Assembly: GCA_964646435.1 (NCBI GenBank)
Contig: CAZYEJ010000017.1
Coordinates: 1 to 36,787 of the forward strand
Reading direction: 5' to 3'
Length of the DNA: 36,787 nucleotides
Source: UBA3076 sp964646435
GTDB lineage: Bacteria > Desulfobacterota > Dissulfuribacteria > Dissulfuribacterales > UBA3076
Shown: piece after piece, positions 7,309 to 14,622 of the stretch
Numbering within the stretch: position 1 is the stretch's first letter
Layout of the letters: each line of letters opens with the position of its first letter
Made by a program: the position numbers and the translations under genes
Notes under the pieces: model-generated
Seen by the model: only the letters and a program-made list of their open reading frames with translations
Told to the model about the DNA's origin: nothing
Databases searched by the model: none

Positions 7309-8111
7309 CAATTTCTCTCGCTTTTCTGCTTTTTTTGATCATTGCTTTTCTGATATCAGCCATTCGTATACTGAACGAGTATGAACGAGGCGTAATCTTC
7401 AGGCTGGGTCGTGTCATTAAGACCAAGGGCCCGGGCCTGATAATACTTATTCCTGTAATTGATAAGATGAAAAAAATTGATCTTCGGATCGTTACCCTTG
7501 ATGTTCCACCACAGGATATCATTACCAGAGATAACGTATCCATAAAGGTAAGTGCAGTGGTCTATTTCAGGGTACTTGACTCAAGAAGGGCGGTAATTGA
7601 GGTGGAAAATTTCCTTTTTGCCACTTCCCAACTGGCCCAGACCACCCTCAGGAGTGTCTGCGGACAGGCCGAACTTGACGAACTCCTGGCAGAGAGAGAT
7701 AAAATTAATGCCCAGATTCAGGAGATACTAGACCTTGATACCGAGCCTTGGGGAATCAAAGTCAGCAAGGTGGAAGTGAAAGAGATAGACCTCCCGGACG
7801 AGATGAAAAGGGCCATGGCAAAACAGGCCGAGGCCGAGCGGGAGCGCCGGTCAAAGGTCATTAATGCAGAAGGTGAGTTTCAGGCAGCAACAAAGCTGGC
7901 CGATGCTGCGAATATCATAAACAAGGCACCCGCGGCCCTGCAGCTCAGGTACCTCCAGACCTTAAGGGAAGTAGCCACGGAAAATAACTCAACCACCCTG
8001 TTTCCGATTCCCATTGATCTTTTCACACCCTTCATGGAAATAGCCGGTAGACTCAAATCCCAGAAAGACGTGAATGAGCCTGTTGCGCCCGAAATAGAAG
8101 CGGGCAAATGA
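7305..8111 (+). CDS. Slipin (stomatin/prohibitin SPFH family)
   Basis: The 268-residue protein has one N-terminal membrane segment (about 4-24) and then an SPFH domain beginning NEYERGVIFRLGRV and continuing through GPGLIILIPVID and LDVPPQDIITRDNVSI. A helical, charged region (MAKQAEAERERRSKVINAEG) probably drives oligomerisation. It overlaps the NfeD gene by four bases (ATGA), so the two are translationally coupled, and the pairing is a strongly conserved functional unit. Slipins organise membrane microdomains and are substrates of NfeD proteases. The C-terminus is hydrophilic here, ending APEIEAGK. It is the last gene of the plus-strand operon. Confidence 0.94.
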   Translation: MTISLAFLLFLIIAFLISAIRILNEYERGVIFRLGRVIKTKGPGLIILIPVIDKMKKIDLRIVTLDVPPQDIITRDNVSIKVSAVVYFRVLDSRRAVIEVENFLFATSQLAQTTLRSVCGQAELDELLAERDKINAQIQEILDLDTEPWGIKVSKVEVKEIDLPDEMKRAMAKQAEAERERRSKVINAEGEFQAATKLADAANIINKAPAALQLRYLQTLREVATENNSTTLFPIPIDLFTPFMEIAGRLKSQKDVNEPVAPEIEAGK

Positions 8112-8226
8112 GTAAAAATGTAAAGGCAAACAAGTCACCAGCGTTCCCTTCAGTGCTTGCGAAAGGGTTTCTCTCTTGACAGACAGGAACGCTTGTTGTG
8201 GGAATACGCAGGGTGATTTGAGCCTG

Positions 8227-8343
8227 ATGGAAGTCTGTGATAAGCTGAAAACCAGTCCATGGAAGCTCTTGGCCATATTGGAGGCGAGAAATCTCCACCT
8301 GAATGTCGGGCTGGAGGATTGGCTTGATTCAACAGTTCGGTAG
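8227..8343 (+). pseudogene. Relic of a PIN-domain toxin (VapC-like)
   Basis: A 38-codon frame contains PWKLLAILEARNLHLNVG followed by LEDWLDSTVR and a stop. This aligns without gaps to the middle of VapC toxins, where the consensus is W-E-x-A-x-L-(ten residues)-x-x-E-W-L. The intact VapC at 8388-8777 has SVWEVAKKVSLGKLGLSIPV then RDWLDKA at the same place. The conserved acidic residue after Trp is Lys here, and both ends of the domain are missing. The frame is open upstream to about 8161 but unrecognisable. It lies convergent to the intact toxin gene. It is a short match, so the identification is tentative. Confidence 0.4.
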
Positions 8344-8363
8344 GTTGTGGTAAAACGAGCGTT

Positions 8364-8383
8364 GTAACCCAGTGAACGGTTAC
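8364..8383. terminator. Possible bidirectional terminator hairpin between slipin and vapC ends
   Basis: GTAACC and GGTTAC form a 6-bp stem with an eight-base loop, followed on the plus strand by GATTTTAAATTGTTTT. It lies five bases from the vapC stop on the other strand, between two convergent transcription units. The stem is short, so strength is uncertain. Confidence 0.45.
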
Positions 8384-8387
8384 GATT

Positions 8388-8777
8388 TTAAATTGTTTTC
8401 ACATGGGGATAGGTGCGGATCAGGTTATCGGCAGTAAGAATAGTCAGGTTGTGATGGCGGGCCGTGGCAACAATAATTTGATCTGCAGGATCTTTGTGGA
8501 AAGTGCCGGGCAGGATGGTTGACTCCAGAGAAACATTAACAGACAAAGGAAGAATATGGATAAATTGGTCTTGAGTCGCCTTATCTAACCAGTCCCTGAC
8601 AGGTATGGAAAGACCAAGCTTTCCGAGACTGACCTTTTTTGCCACCTCCCATACACTGATGGCTGAGAGGAAGAAGGGATAATTATCAGCATTCCTGACA
8701 ATGGTAGCTATTTCTGCAGAAAGGCGTTGAGGCTCCTCAACCATCCAAAGCCATATGTTGGTGTCGAGTAAATACAT
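8388..8777 (-). CDS. vapC: PIN-domain ribonuclease toxin VapC
   Basis: The 129-residue protein carries the PIN acidic quartet that binds metal for RNA cleavage: D5 in LLDTNIW, E44 in SVWEVA, D96/D99 in DPADQIIVATA, and D117 in ILTADNL. Length is normal. In this type II system the toxin cleaves RNA when its antitoxin is degraded (family knowledge). Its ATG at 8777 overlaps the antitoxin stop by one base (TAATG), the usual translational coupling. Base composition is not obviously different from neighbours, but the pocket contains other relics, consistent with a mobile accessory locus. A partial relative sits just downstream on the opposite strand. Confidence 0.92.
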   Translation of the reverse strand: MYLLDTNIWLWMVEEPQRLSAEIATIVRNADNYPFFLSAISVWEVAKKVSLGKLGLSIPVRDWLDKATQDQFIHILPLSVNVSLESTILPGTFHKDPADQIIVATARHHNLTILTADNLIRTYPHVKTI

Positions 8778-9013
8778 TATTTACAGGCCTCCCAGTCATC
8801 CTCTCCCAGCGGTTCGTCCCAGTCAGGACTGAATGTGACCGTGTTTTGTAAACAGCCGAGAAATTGTTCTGGGTCAGGCTTTGCAACAGTTGGAGGTACA
8901 ACAACAGCGATCACCTTGCCACGGCGGGTAATCTCAATAGTTTCATTGTCCTGTTCAACCGTACGAAAAAGCTTGGTGCATTTTGCCTTGAATTCCGTTA
9001 CAGCTACTTGCAT
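8777..9013 (-). CDS. Phd/YefM-type antitoxin for VapC
   Basis: The 78-residue protein begins MQVAVTEFKAKCTKLFRTVE and contains ITRRGKVIAVVVP, the Phd/YefM DNA-binding and dimerisation fold. The C-terminal tail, rich in Asp, Glu and Trp (SPDWDEPLGEDDWEACK), is the part expected to wrap and neutralise the toxin. I start at ATG 9013 because AGGAG lies seven bases upstream; an in-frame ATG at 9031 would add six residues but lacks such a site. These antitoxins repress their own promoter, and a strong AT-rich promoter with a small palindrome lies just upstream. Confidence 0.88.
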   Translation of the reverse strand: MQVAVTEFKAKCTKLFRTVEQDNETIEITRRGKVIAVVVPPTVAKPDPEQFLGCLQNTVTFSPDWDEPLGEDDWEACK

Positions 9014-9049
9014 GGTCTTGCTCCTGGTCATTTAACTATTTTATATGGT

Positions 9050-9079
9050 TATATATACGAATTGCACTTTTTTTGTCAA
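9050..9079 (-). promoter_or_regulatory. Promoter of the toxin-antitoxin pair
   Basis: Read on the minus strand, a perfect TTGACA box (9079-9074) is followed by an overlapping TATATATA run giving -10 candidates at 16 or 18 bases spacing. The same AT-rich stretch contains TATAT-AACC-ATATA, an inverted repeat that could be the autorepression operator (inference). Confidence 0.6.
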
Positions 9080-9095
9080 TGTTGCTGAAATATGA

Positions 9096-9230
9096 GTAGA
9101 GATACAGGGAATGCAGCAGGGAATGCTCCAAACTGCAAGAAATAATGTTCTTGACATACTGGAGGTACGTTTTGAAACAGTACCCCAATCCATTCTCAAG
9201 AGACTCAAAGAGATAGAAGTTGTTTTGAAA
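9096..9230 (+). pseudogene. C-terminal relic of an Rpn/transposase-like PD-(D/E)XK protein
   Basis: The frame from 9096 reads EIQGMQQGMLQTARNNVLDI then LEVRFETVPQSILKRLKEIE. This resembles the C-terminal helical tail shared by Rpn-family recombination-promoting nucleases and related transposase-annotated proteins, where a run of G-[ILM]-x-x-G repeats precedes an L-x-x-R-F-G-x-[LIV]-P segment. The nuclease domain that should precede it is absent, with an in-frame stop at 9093-9095. After the Glu at about 9230 the frame runs on to 9326 through repeat DNA with no protein character. I read it as the leftover end of a mobile gene. Confidence 0.5.
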
Positions 9231-9296
9231 GACGAACGTCGAACATCAAACGTCCAACATAGAATGAAAAAATACTCAATACCGAACATTCAACGG
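9231..9296. repeat. Degenerate GAACGTC/GAACATC short tandem repeat
   Basis: Successive variants of a seven- to ten-base unit occur: GAACGTC, GAACATC, AAACGTCC, AACATAG, then GAACATTC further on. Such tracts are frequent intergenic repeats in deltaproteobacterial genomes (general impression). Here the tract directly abuts the Rpn-like relic. Confidence 0.5.
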
Positions 9297-9324
9297 CTAT
9301 TTCTGTATGTTAGCCATTTAGGTT

Positions 9325-9382
9325 AAAGGCTGAAGGCTGAAGTATACTGATATACTGTCTCCTGCAATAATTAGCAGCCTTT
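9325..9382. repeat. GGCTG/CAGCC inverted repeat element, copy 1
   Basis: AAAGGCTG (9325-9332), immediately repeated as AAGGCTG, pairs with CAGCCTTT (9375-9382). It lies just downstream of coaD. A similar element lies upstream of the aldolase gene at 11869-11952. Confidence 0.5.
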
Positions 9383-9405
9383 CTTCCAGGTTATAAGTCT
9401 GTTTC

Positions 9406-9906
9406 TTATCCCCTAAACGCCTTTCTTAAACGTTCTTCCACTGACGGTGGGACAAGCCCGTCAAGACTGCCGCCAAAACGGGCGGCCTCCTTGACTATAG
9501 TGGAGCTTATATAAATCCAGCGAAACCCGGTCATCAAAAATACAGTCTCTATGTCACGGGATAGCTTGCGGTTCATTAAGGCACGCTGGAGCTCGTAATC
9601 AAAGTCCGAAACAGCTCTTAATCCACGTAGTATGGCGCAGGCCCCATACTTGTCGGCAAGATCCACCAAAAGCCCGTCAAAACTGGTTATTTTTACTCTT
9701 CCATTCGTTCCTATGGTCTCACGAACCATTTCCAGACGCTCTTCCAAGGTAAATAGGCTTTCTTTGACAGGATTAATACCAATGGCGATCACTACCTTGT
9801 CGAATAGCTTTAGTGCTCGATCGACAAGATCCAAATGACCATTAGTCACCGGATCAAAGGTGCCTGGATATACTGCTATGCGAGGTGAGTGATTTGGTGA
9901 TTGCAT
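9406..9906 (-). CDS. coaD: Phosphopantetheine adenylyltransferase
   Basis: It joins ATP and 4'-phosphopantetheine to give dephospho-CoA, the penultimate step of CoA synthesis. The nucleotidyltransferase signature is clear: YPGTFDPVTNGH (13-24) and ILRGLRAVSDFDYE in the middle, with ISST at 133-136 followed by VKEAARFGG. Length is 166 residues. The residues just before ISST read FRWIY, which is more aromatic than in E. coli. I use ATG 9906, which overlaps the rsmD stop by one base (TAATG); an in-frame TTG at 9927 is less likely. rsmD-coaD is a widespread gene pair. Confidence 0.95.
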   Translation of the reverse strand: MQSPNHSPRIAVYPGTFDPVTNGHLDLVDRALKLFDKVVIAIGINPVKESLFTLEERLEMVRETIGTNGRVKITSFDGLLVDLADKYGACAILRGLRAVSDFDYELQRALMNRKLSRDIETVFLMTGFRWIYISSTIVKEAARFGGSLDGLVPPSVEERLRKAFRG

Positions 9907-10490
9907 TATATTGACCTGTAAAACCAAAGTTCAGTCTGACCATATTTTCGGTTGTCCATAAGCTGAAGGGATAATTCGGAGCTGGATATAACTTGGTGAG
10001 GAAACTTTTCTCCCTTAAACTCTTCAATAACCATCCATCCCCCGGAAACCAAAACATCGGTCTCAGCCACCCACTCCAGGGCCTTTTTACCAAGGCCATG
10101 GGAATATGGAGGATCGGCAAATATCAAATTAAAGGGGCGATATTTTAGAACACGATCAAGTGATTTCGGAATGGTCCTGATATCAGCCCGGATCACTTTC
10201 GCGCGCTCACTAAAGCCACATAAACTGAGATTTCGCCTGATAAGATCAAGGGACGATTTGTGATAATCCACAAAAATAACCTCCCTTACCGCCCTGGAAA
10301 GGGCTTCAATCCCAAGCGCCCCGGTACCGGCAAAAAGATCGAGAACATTGCAAGATTCCCAGGGAAATTCCAAGCGGGCATGCAGGATCTGGAAAAGAGC
10401 CTCCCGCACAAGATCTGATGTAGGACGCAGACAGTGGCCTTTGGGCCCTATCAAACGCCGTCCCCTGGCCTGACCTCCGGTGATTCGCAT
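9906..10490 (-). CDS. rsmD: 16S rRNA (guanine966-N2)-methyltransferase
   Basis: It methylates G966 of 16S rRNA in the small subunit. The SAM-binding motif is DLFAGTGALG at 51-60 and the catalytic DPPY is at 126-129. The N-terminus MRITGGQARGRRL is typical of RsmD. Length is 194 residues. It is coupled to coaD by a one-base overlap, and the aldolase gene ends 81 bases upstream, so all three may share a transcript. Confidence 0.94.
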   Translation of the reverse strand: MRITGGQARGRRLIGPKGHCLRPTSDLVREALFQILHARLEFPWESCNVLDLFAGTGALGIEALSRAVREVIFVDYHKSSLDLIRRNLSLCGFSERAKVIRADIRTIPKSLDRVLKYRPFNLIFADPPYSHGLGKKALEWVAETDVLVSGGWMVIEEFKGEKFPHQVISSSELSLQLMDNRKYGQTELWFYRSI

Positions 10491-10571
10491 TAGACGTTAA
10501 TCTTCGAAGCCGCCCATTTTCCATTGAGCAACGCAGCCATCGGACAAAAGATGGGTTTTGCAGGTGGCTCA

Positions 10572-11837
10572 TTATTGATTGATTGTGCCAGCCCGTTCAA
10601 CGATCTTGCTCTCAGTCCATTCTAAGGGATCCTCCTGCCGATCAGTCTTGGGACCGAGGTCATAAGACCCTGCAGTCAGTATGGCATCTATGGCCAGGGG
10701 TGCGGTATCCTGAGCATTAAATACATTGACCAGCAGGTTATAGACAAAATCTTCTACCCGTTTGGCCATCCTCTCCCTTATATCCCTGGATAGCCCAAGC
10801 ATCTTGTTCTCAAAAGGAAGGTTCAATTTTTTATAATTTCCTCCCTTCAGGCCCTTGGATTGGGCATAGGCTGTCATTTCCTCCCACAGTTCCTCTGTTA
10901 TTCCCTCTCCTGTAACCTTGATGAAATTCCCATCTTCGTCTGTTACAGCATTCCCGTAGTCGTTTACTTCAAGGCCCCATGAGATCATCTGAAGGGCAGT
11001 GGCCACGTTGGCCTTTGTAGTATTGGTCTTTGAGACAATCTCCCGCAGCCTGTCGGAGTTATTACCGGACGTGCCGTGCTGGGCACCTGAGACCTTGTAT
11101 TTGGCCAAAACCTCGTGGATCTCTCCGGTCAATTTCACCTGTATCCCCAGGTCACTCGCCTCAATACCATGGGTGGAGCCATTATTAAGGGCTATCCAGT
11201 CCGGGAAGATATCGTGGGCGTTAAGACCCTGTATCAGGAATAATGCCTCATCAACTGTTGAAAGCCCTTCTTTTCCTTTGATCTCTCCAACCTCTGTCTC
11301 CAGCCCGGCCCATTTGGGGACATAAGTGGCAAGTTGCAGATTTGCAAGGAGGTTTTTGTCATCCGGGAGGTGTGATGCATCAATTGCTATGGAGGTCATG
11401 CCGGCTTCAAACAAGGTGGGGATCTCTACCTTTGCCGGTTCAACATCTTCTTCTTTCTTGATGCCATAGTGATCAGCATGAATCGCTACCGGTATTGTGA
11501 TTCCCAGTTCATTGCAGACCTGATCCACCTGCCTGGCCATGTTCCAGTAATTAATCGCACAATAGGCATTCGCACCGCCTTCCGATCTGGCTATCTCTAT
11601 TAGTATGGCCGCATCGGCCCTCTGCGCGGCAGCCAAAACGCCACGAATGACAAGATAGTTTCTGCCATTAGCCGCAATGGTCATGGCCTTTCCTTTGGCC
11701 CGCATCGCCCTGTCAATGACCTTGCCGCTTACCAGGAGGGCCTTTGAGTTGGGGAAAAGCTTAACTACATTGGGCGGACGTCCTACTTGCAATGCCTTCT
11801 CAAAATCCGCGGAATAATGACCTGCTTTTTCAATCAT
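10572..11837 (-). CDS. Class II fructose-bisphosphate aldolase (long form)
   Basis: This 421-residue zinc-dependent aldolase probably interconverts fructose 1,6-bisphosphate with the two triose phosphates. Likely metal ligands are in AIHADH (118-123), STHG (221-224) and SGAQHGTSG (H254), with ESG-like acidic segments between. It is longer than the E. coli enzyme, with extra sequence at both ends. I would not exclude tagatose- or ketose-bisphosphate specificity. The ATG at 11837 has AGAGG six bases upstream. It is separated from asd by a 124-base gap containing a repeat element, so it may or may not belong to the amino-acid operon. Confidence 0.82.
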   Translation of the reverse strand: MIEKAGHYSADFEKALQVGRPPNVVKLFPNSKALLVSGKVIDRAMRAKGKAMTIAANGRNYLVIRGVLAAAQRADAAILIEIARSEGGANAYCAINYWNMARQVDQVCNELGITIPVAIHADHYGIKKEEDVEPAKVEIPTLFEAGMTSIAIDASHLPDDKNLLANLQLATYVPKWAGLETEVGEIKGKEGLSTVDEALFLIQGLNAHDIFPDWIALNNGSTHGIEASDLGIQVKLTGEIHEVLAKYKVSGAQHGTSGNNSDRLREIVSKTNTTKANVATALQMISWGLEVNDYGNAVTDEDGNFIKVTGEGITEELWEEMTAYAQSKGLKGGNYKKLNLPFENKMLGLSRDIRERMAKRVEDFVYNLLVNVFNAQDTAPLAIDAILTAGSYDLGPKTDRQEDPLEWTESKIVERAGTINQ

Positions 11838-11868
11838 GGCATACCTCTTTTTAGGTGGAATAAAGGCT

Positions 11869-11952
11869 GTAGGCTGTTAGCTTAAATCAATTGAAAGAAG
11901 CTATATTTTCTGTTTTAGGTTTTAAGTCTTAAGTTTTTATCTTTCAGCCTAC
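11869..11952. repeat. GGCTG/CAGCC inverted repeat element, copy 2
   Basis: GTAGGCTG (11869-11876) and CAGCCTAC (11945-11952) are perfect inverse copies. Between them is AT-rich DNA with TTTTAAGTCTTAAGTTTTTA. The element fills most of the gap between asd and the aldolase gene. Confidence 0.5.
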
Positions 11953-11961
11953 TATGCTAAT

Positions 11962-12981
11962 CTAAAGATATTTTTCTGCCAGCAATTCTGCTATCTGAAC
12001 GGCATTGGTAGCCGCTCCTTTTCTTATGTTGTCAGCCACCACCCAGAAATCAAGTCCGTTGGCCTGGGAGATATCCTCCCGTATTCTACCGACAAGGGTC
12101 AGATCCTGTCCTTCGGCATCCAGGGCAAGAGGATAGACATTCCGTGGCAGGTCATCAACGACCTTAATCCCCGGTGCATTGGAAAATAGTTCTCTCGCTT
12201 TGGAAGCGCTGATCTCTTTTTCAAACTCTACATTGACGGCCTCGGAGTGACTGTAGAATACAGGTACCCTTACAGCAGTTGCAGAGACCCGGATCTCAGG
12301 ATCTTCCAGAATCTTTCTGGTCTCATTCACCATTTTCATCTCTTCCCTGGTGTAGCCATTGTCCAGAAAGACATCTATGTGCGGAAGGCAGTTAAAGGCA
12401 ATCTGGTGCGGATAGACCCTGGCCTCTGGAATTCTGCCCTCAGCCCAGGCCTTTACCTGATCCTTAAGCTCATCTATTGCCTTTTTCCCGGAACCCGATA
12501 CGGCCTGATAAGTAGATACGACAACGCGTTTTATCCGGGCATAGTCATACAATGGCTTAAGGGCCACAACCATCTGGATGGTGGAGCAATTAGGATTGGC
12601 TATAATGCCTTTTGCCTTGTATCCTGAAACAGCATGGGGGTTCACCTCCGGCACTACCAGGGGGACCTCCGGGTCCATGCGCCATGCATTCGAGTTGTCC
12701 ACAACTACCGCGCCAGCCCTGGCAGCCGAAGGAGCAAAGGTGAGGCTCCTGTCTCCACCGGCAGAAAAAATCGCGATATCAATACCATCAAAGGAATCGT
12801 GATCAAGCTTCCGGACCCGGACCTTCTCTGTCTTGAATGAGAGTTCCTTTCCTTCGGAACGTTCAGAGGCCAAAAAACGGATCTCTCCCACAGGGAAATC
12901 CCGTTCCTCCAGGACCCTTATCATGGTCTGGCCGACCGCACCGGTGGCACCGGCTACTGCAACATTAAAAGTCTTTGCCAT
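11962..12981 (-). CDS. asd: Aspartate-semialdehyde dehydrogenase
   Basis: It reduces aspartyl phosphate to aspartate semialdehyde, the branch point to lysine, diaminopimelate, threonine and methionine. The NADP-binding motif is GATGAVGQ (11-18) and the catalytic cysteine is C132 in NPNCST. The active-site His and substrate Arg regions (YPHQIAFNCLPHID, GRIRED) are visible. Length is 339 residues. It follows leuB, the common deltaproteobacterial arrangement, and starts just upstream of an octamer repeat tract that covers the leuB-asd junction. Confidence 0.95.
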   Translation of the reverse strand: MAKTFNVAVAGATGAVGQTMIRVLEERDFPVGEIRFLASERSEGKELSFKTEKVRVRKLDHDSFDGIDIAIFSAGGDRSLTFAPSAARAGAVVVDNSNAWRMDPEVPLVVPEVNPHAVSGYKAKGIIANPNCSTIQMVVALKPLYDYARIKRVVVSTYQAVSGSGKKAIDELKDQVKAWAEGRIPEARVYPHQIAFNCLPHIDVFLDNGYTREEMKMVNETRKILEDPEIRVSATAVRVPVFYSHSEAVNVEFEKEISASKARELFSNAPGIKVVDDLPRNVYPLALDAEGQDLTLVGRIREDISQANGLDFWVVADNIRKGAATNAVQIAELLAEKYL

Positions 12982-12999
12982 AACTCCTCTACAATCACT

Positions 13000-13040
13000 A
13001 AATTACCAAATTACCAAATTACTCAATTCTTTAATTCTTT
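13000..13040. repeat. Octamer tandem repeats at the leuB-asd junction
   Basis: Three perfectly phased octamers AAATTACC, AAATTACC, AAATTACT (13000-13023) are followed by two copies of AATTCTTT (13025-13040). The second set encodes the last codons and part of the stop region of leuB. On the minus strand it reads as AATTAAAG units, the same octamer seen at 33870-33893. Confidence 0.65.
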
Positions 13041-14084
13041 AACCACCAAATCTCCTACTTCGGAGGTACTATAGCCCATCCTGCCGGCAGAGAGGCTCTT
13101 CAGGTCCCGGCTGACCACCTTCTTAACAGCTTCTTCAATAGCCTTTGCGGTCTCGATCTCGCCCAGGTAATCCAGCATCATCTGTCCGGCACATATGGCA
13201 GCGAGGGGATTAATGACATTTTTCCCCGCATACTTGGGGGCCGAGCCGCCTATAGGTTCAAACATGGAGACACCCTCCGGATTGAGATTACCTCCTGCGG
13301 CAATCCCCATGCCTCCCTGTATCATGGCCCCAAGGTCCGTAATGATGTCCCCGAACATATTGTCAGTGACTATTACATCAAAACAGTCGGGATTTTTGAC
13401 CATCCACATACAAGTTGCATCCACATGGGCATAGTCTGTTGCAATATCGGGATATTCCTTGGCCACGTCATAGAATGTACGTTCCCACAGGTCAAAGGCA
13501 TAGGTAAGCACATTGGTCTTTCCACAGAGGGTCAGTTTCTTTTTCTGATTGCGACGTTTGCAGTACTCAAAGGCATAACGGATACATCGCTCCACACCCT
13601 TTCTGGTATTGATGGATTCCTGAACAGCGACTTCATCCGGAGTATCTTTCTTGAGTACACCACCCGCTCCGACATAAAGACCTTCGGTATTTTCCCGGAC
13701 AACTACGAAATTTATATCCTCAGGCCCCTTATGTTTGAGTGGTGTATCCACGCCTGGATAGAGGATAATCGGTCGAAGATTTATATACTGATCCAGCGCA
13801 AATCGCAGGGCAAGGAGTATCCCTTTTTCCAGAATACCCGGCTTTACATCCGGATGACCAATGGCCCCGAGATAGATGGCTTTGTATTGCTTGAGATCTT
13901 CCACCGCTCCCTCCGGAAGGACCTCTCCTGTTCGCAGATACCGCTCTCCGCCATAATCATACCATGTAAGGTCAAGCTCAAATCCGAAATGATCAGACGC
14001 GGCATTGAGGACCTTTATACCCTCGGTTATTACTTCAGGACCTGTACCGTCCCCTGGAATTACTGCAATTTTGTGTGTATTCAT
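13023..14084 (-). CDS. leuB: 3-isopropylmalate dehydrogenase
   Basis: It oxidatively decarboxylates 3-isopropylmalate to 2-oxoisocaproate in leucine synthesis. It has the beta-decarboxylating dehydrogenase pattern: IPGDGTGPEV near the start, RENTEGLYVG, and DVIVTDNMFGDIITDLGAM. Metal- and substrate-binding Asp residues are in the last segment, and GSAPKYAGKNVINPLA is the cofactor region. Length is 353 residues. Close relatives use isocitrate or tartrate, but its place after leuC and leuD settles the assignment. The last few codons lie in an AT-rich octamer repeat, so the C-terminal tail (KELKN) may be repeat-derived. Confidence 0.93.
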   Translation of the reverse strand: MNTHKIAVIPGDGTGPEVITEGIKVLNAASDHFGFELDLTWYDYGGERYLRTGEVLPEGAVEDLKQYKAIYLGAIGHPDVKPGILEKGILLALRFALDQYINLRPIILYPGVDTPLKHKGPEDINFVVVRENTEGLYVGAGGVLKKDTPDEVAVQESINTRKGVERCIRYAFEYCKRRNQKKKLTLCGKTNVLTYAFDLWERTFYDVAKEYPDIATDYAHVDATCMWMVKNPDCFDVIVTDNMFGDIITDLGAMIQGGMGIAAGGNLNPEGVSMFEPIGGSAPKYAGKNVINPLAAICAGQMMLDYLGEIETAKAIEEAVKKVVSRDLKSLSAGRMGYSTSEVGDLVVKELKN

Positions 14085-14119
14085 TAAATAAACCCTTTAT
14101 AAGAAGAAAAATTCAAAAT

Positions 14120-14608
14120 TTACAAGCTTTTAAGCACATGGGGAATCAATCCGCCATCTGAAACCAACTCCTGCATGAACGGAGGTATGGGCTGGGCCTT
14201 GAAGATATCTCCTGTAGTCAGATCCCGGATTTCTCCTGTATCTGCATCCACCTCCACCTCATCGCCCTCTTCGAGGGCACTGGCTGTCTCATCGCACTCG
14301 AATATGGGAAGGCCCATATTAAAGGCGTTGCGATAGAAAATTCTGGCAAAGCTCAGCGCTATTACACAACCAATGCCTGCTGCCTTAAGGGCTATAGGAG
14401 CATGTTCTCTGGAAGAACCACAACCAAAATTTTTTCCCGCAACTATTATGTCTCCCGGTTTTATTTTTTTGGAAAAATCAGGATCAGCATCCTCCATACA
14501 GTGTTTGGCAAGCTCTGCCGGGTCCGAGGTATTGAGATAGCGTGCCGGAATAATCACATCCGTATCTATATTTTTTCCAAATTTCCAGACTTTTCCTTTG
14601 ATTTTCAT
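14120..14608 (-). CDS. leuD: 3-isopropylmalate dehydratase small subunit
   Basis: The 162-residue small subunit pairs with LeuC to isomerise 2- to 3-isopropylmalate. The swivelling domain motifs are present: NIDTDVIIPARYLN near the start and GCGSSREHAPIALKAAG, with SFARIFYRNAFNMGLP further on. The short size is typical of the LeuD2/HacB-like group found in archaea and deltaproteobacteria. It starts 14 bases after the leuC stop. Confidence 0.95.
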   Translation of the reverse strand: MKIKGKVWKFGKNIDTDVIIPARYLNTSDPAELAKHCMEDADPDFSKKIKPGDIIVAGKNFGCGSSREHAPIALKAAGIGCVIALSFARIFYRNAFNMGLPIFECDETASALEEGDEVEVDADTGEIRDLTTGDIFKAQPIPPFMQELVSDGGLIPHVLKSL

Positions 14609-14622
14609 AATTCATAATTCCC

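Noticed and set aside
13425..14087. Open frame of 220 codons on the plus strand opposite leuB
   Set aside because: Antisense to a complete leuB with conserved motifs; no translation signal or protein family character.
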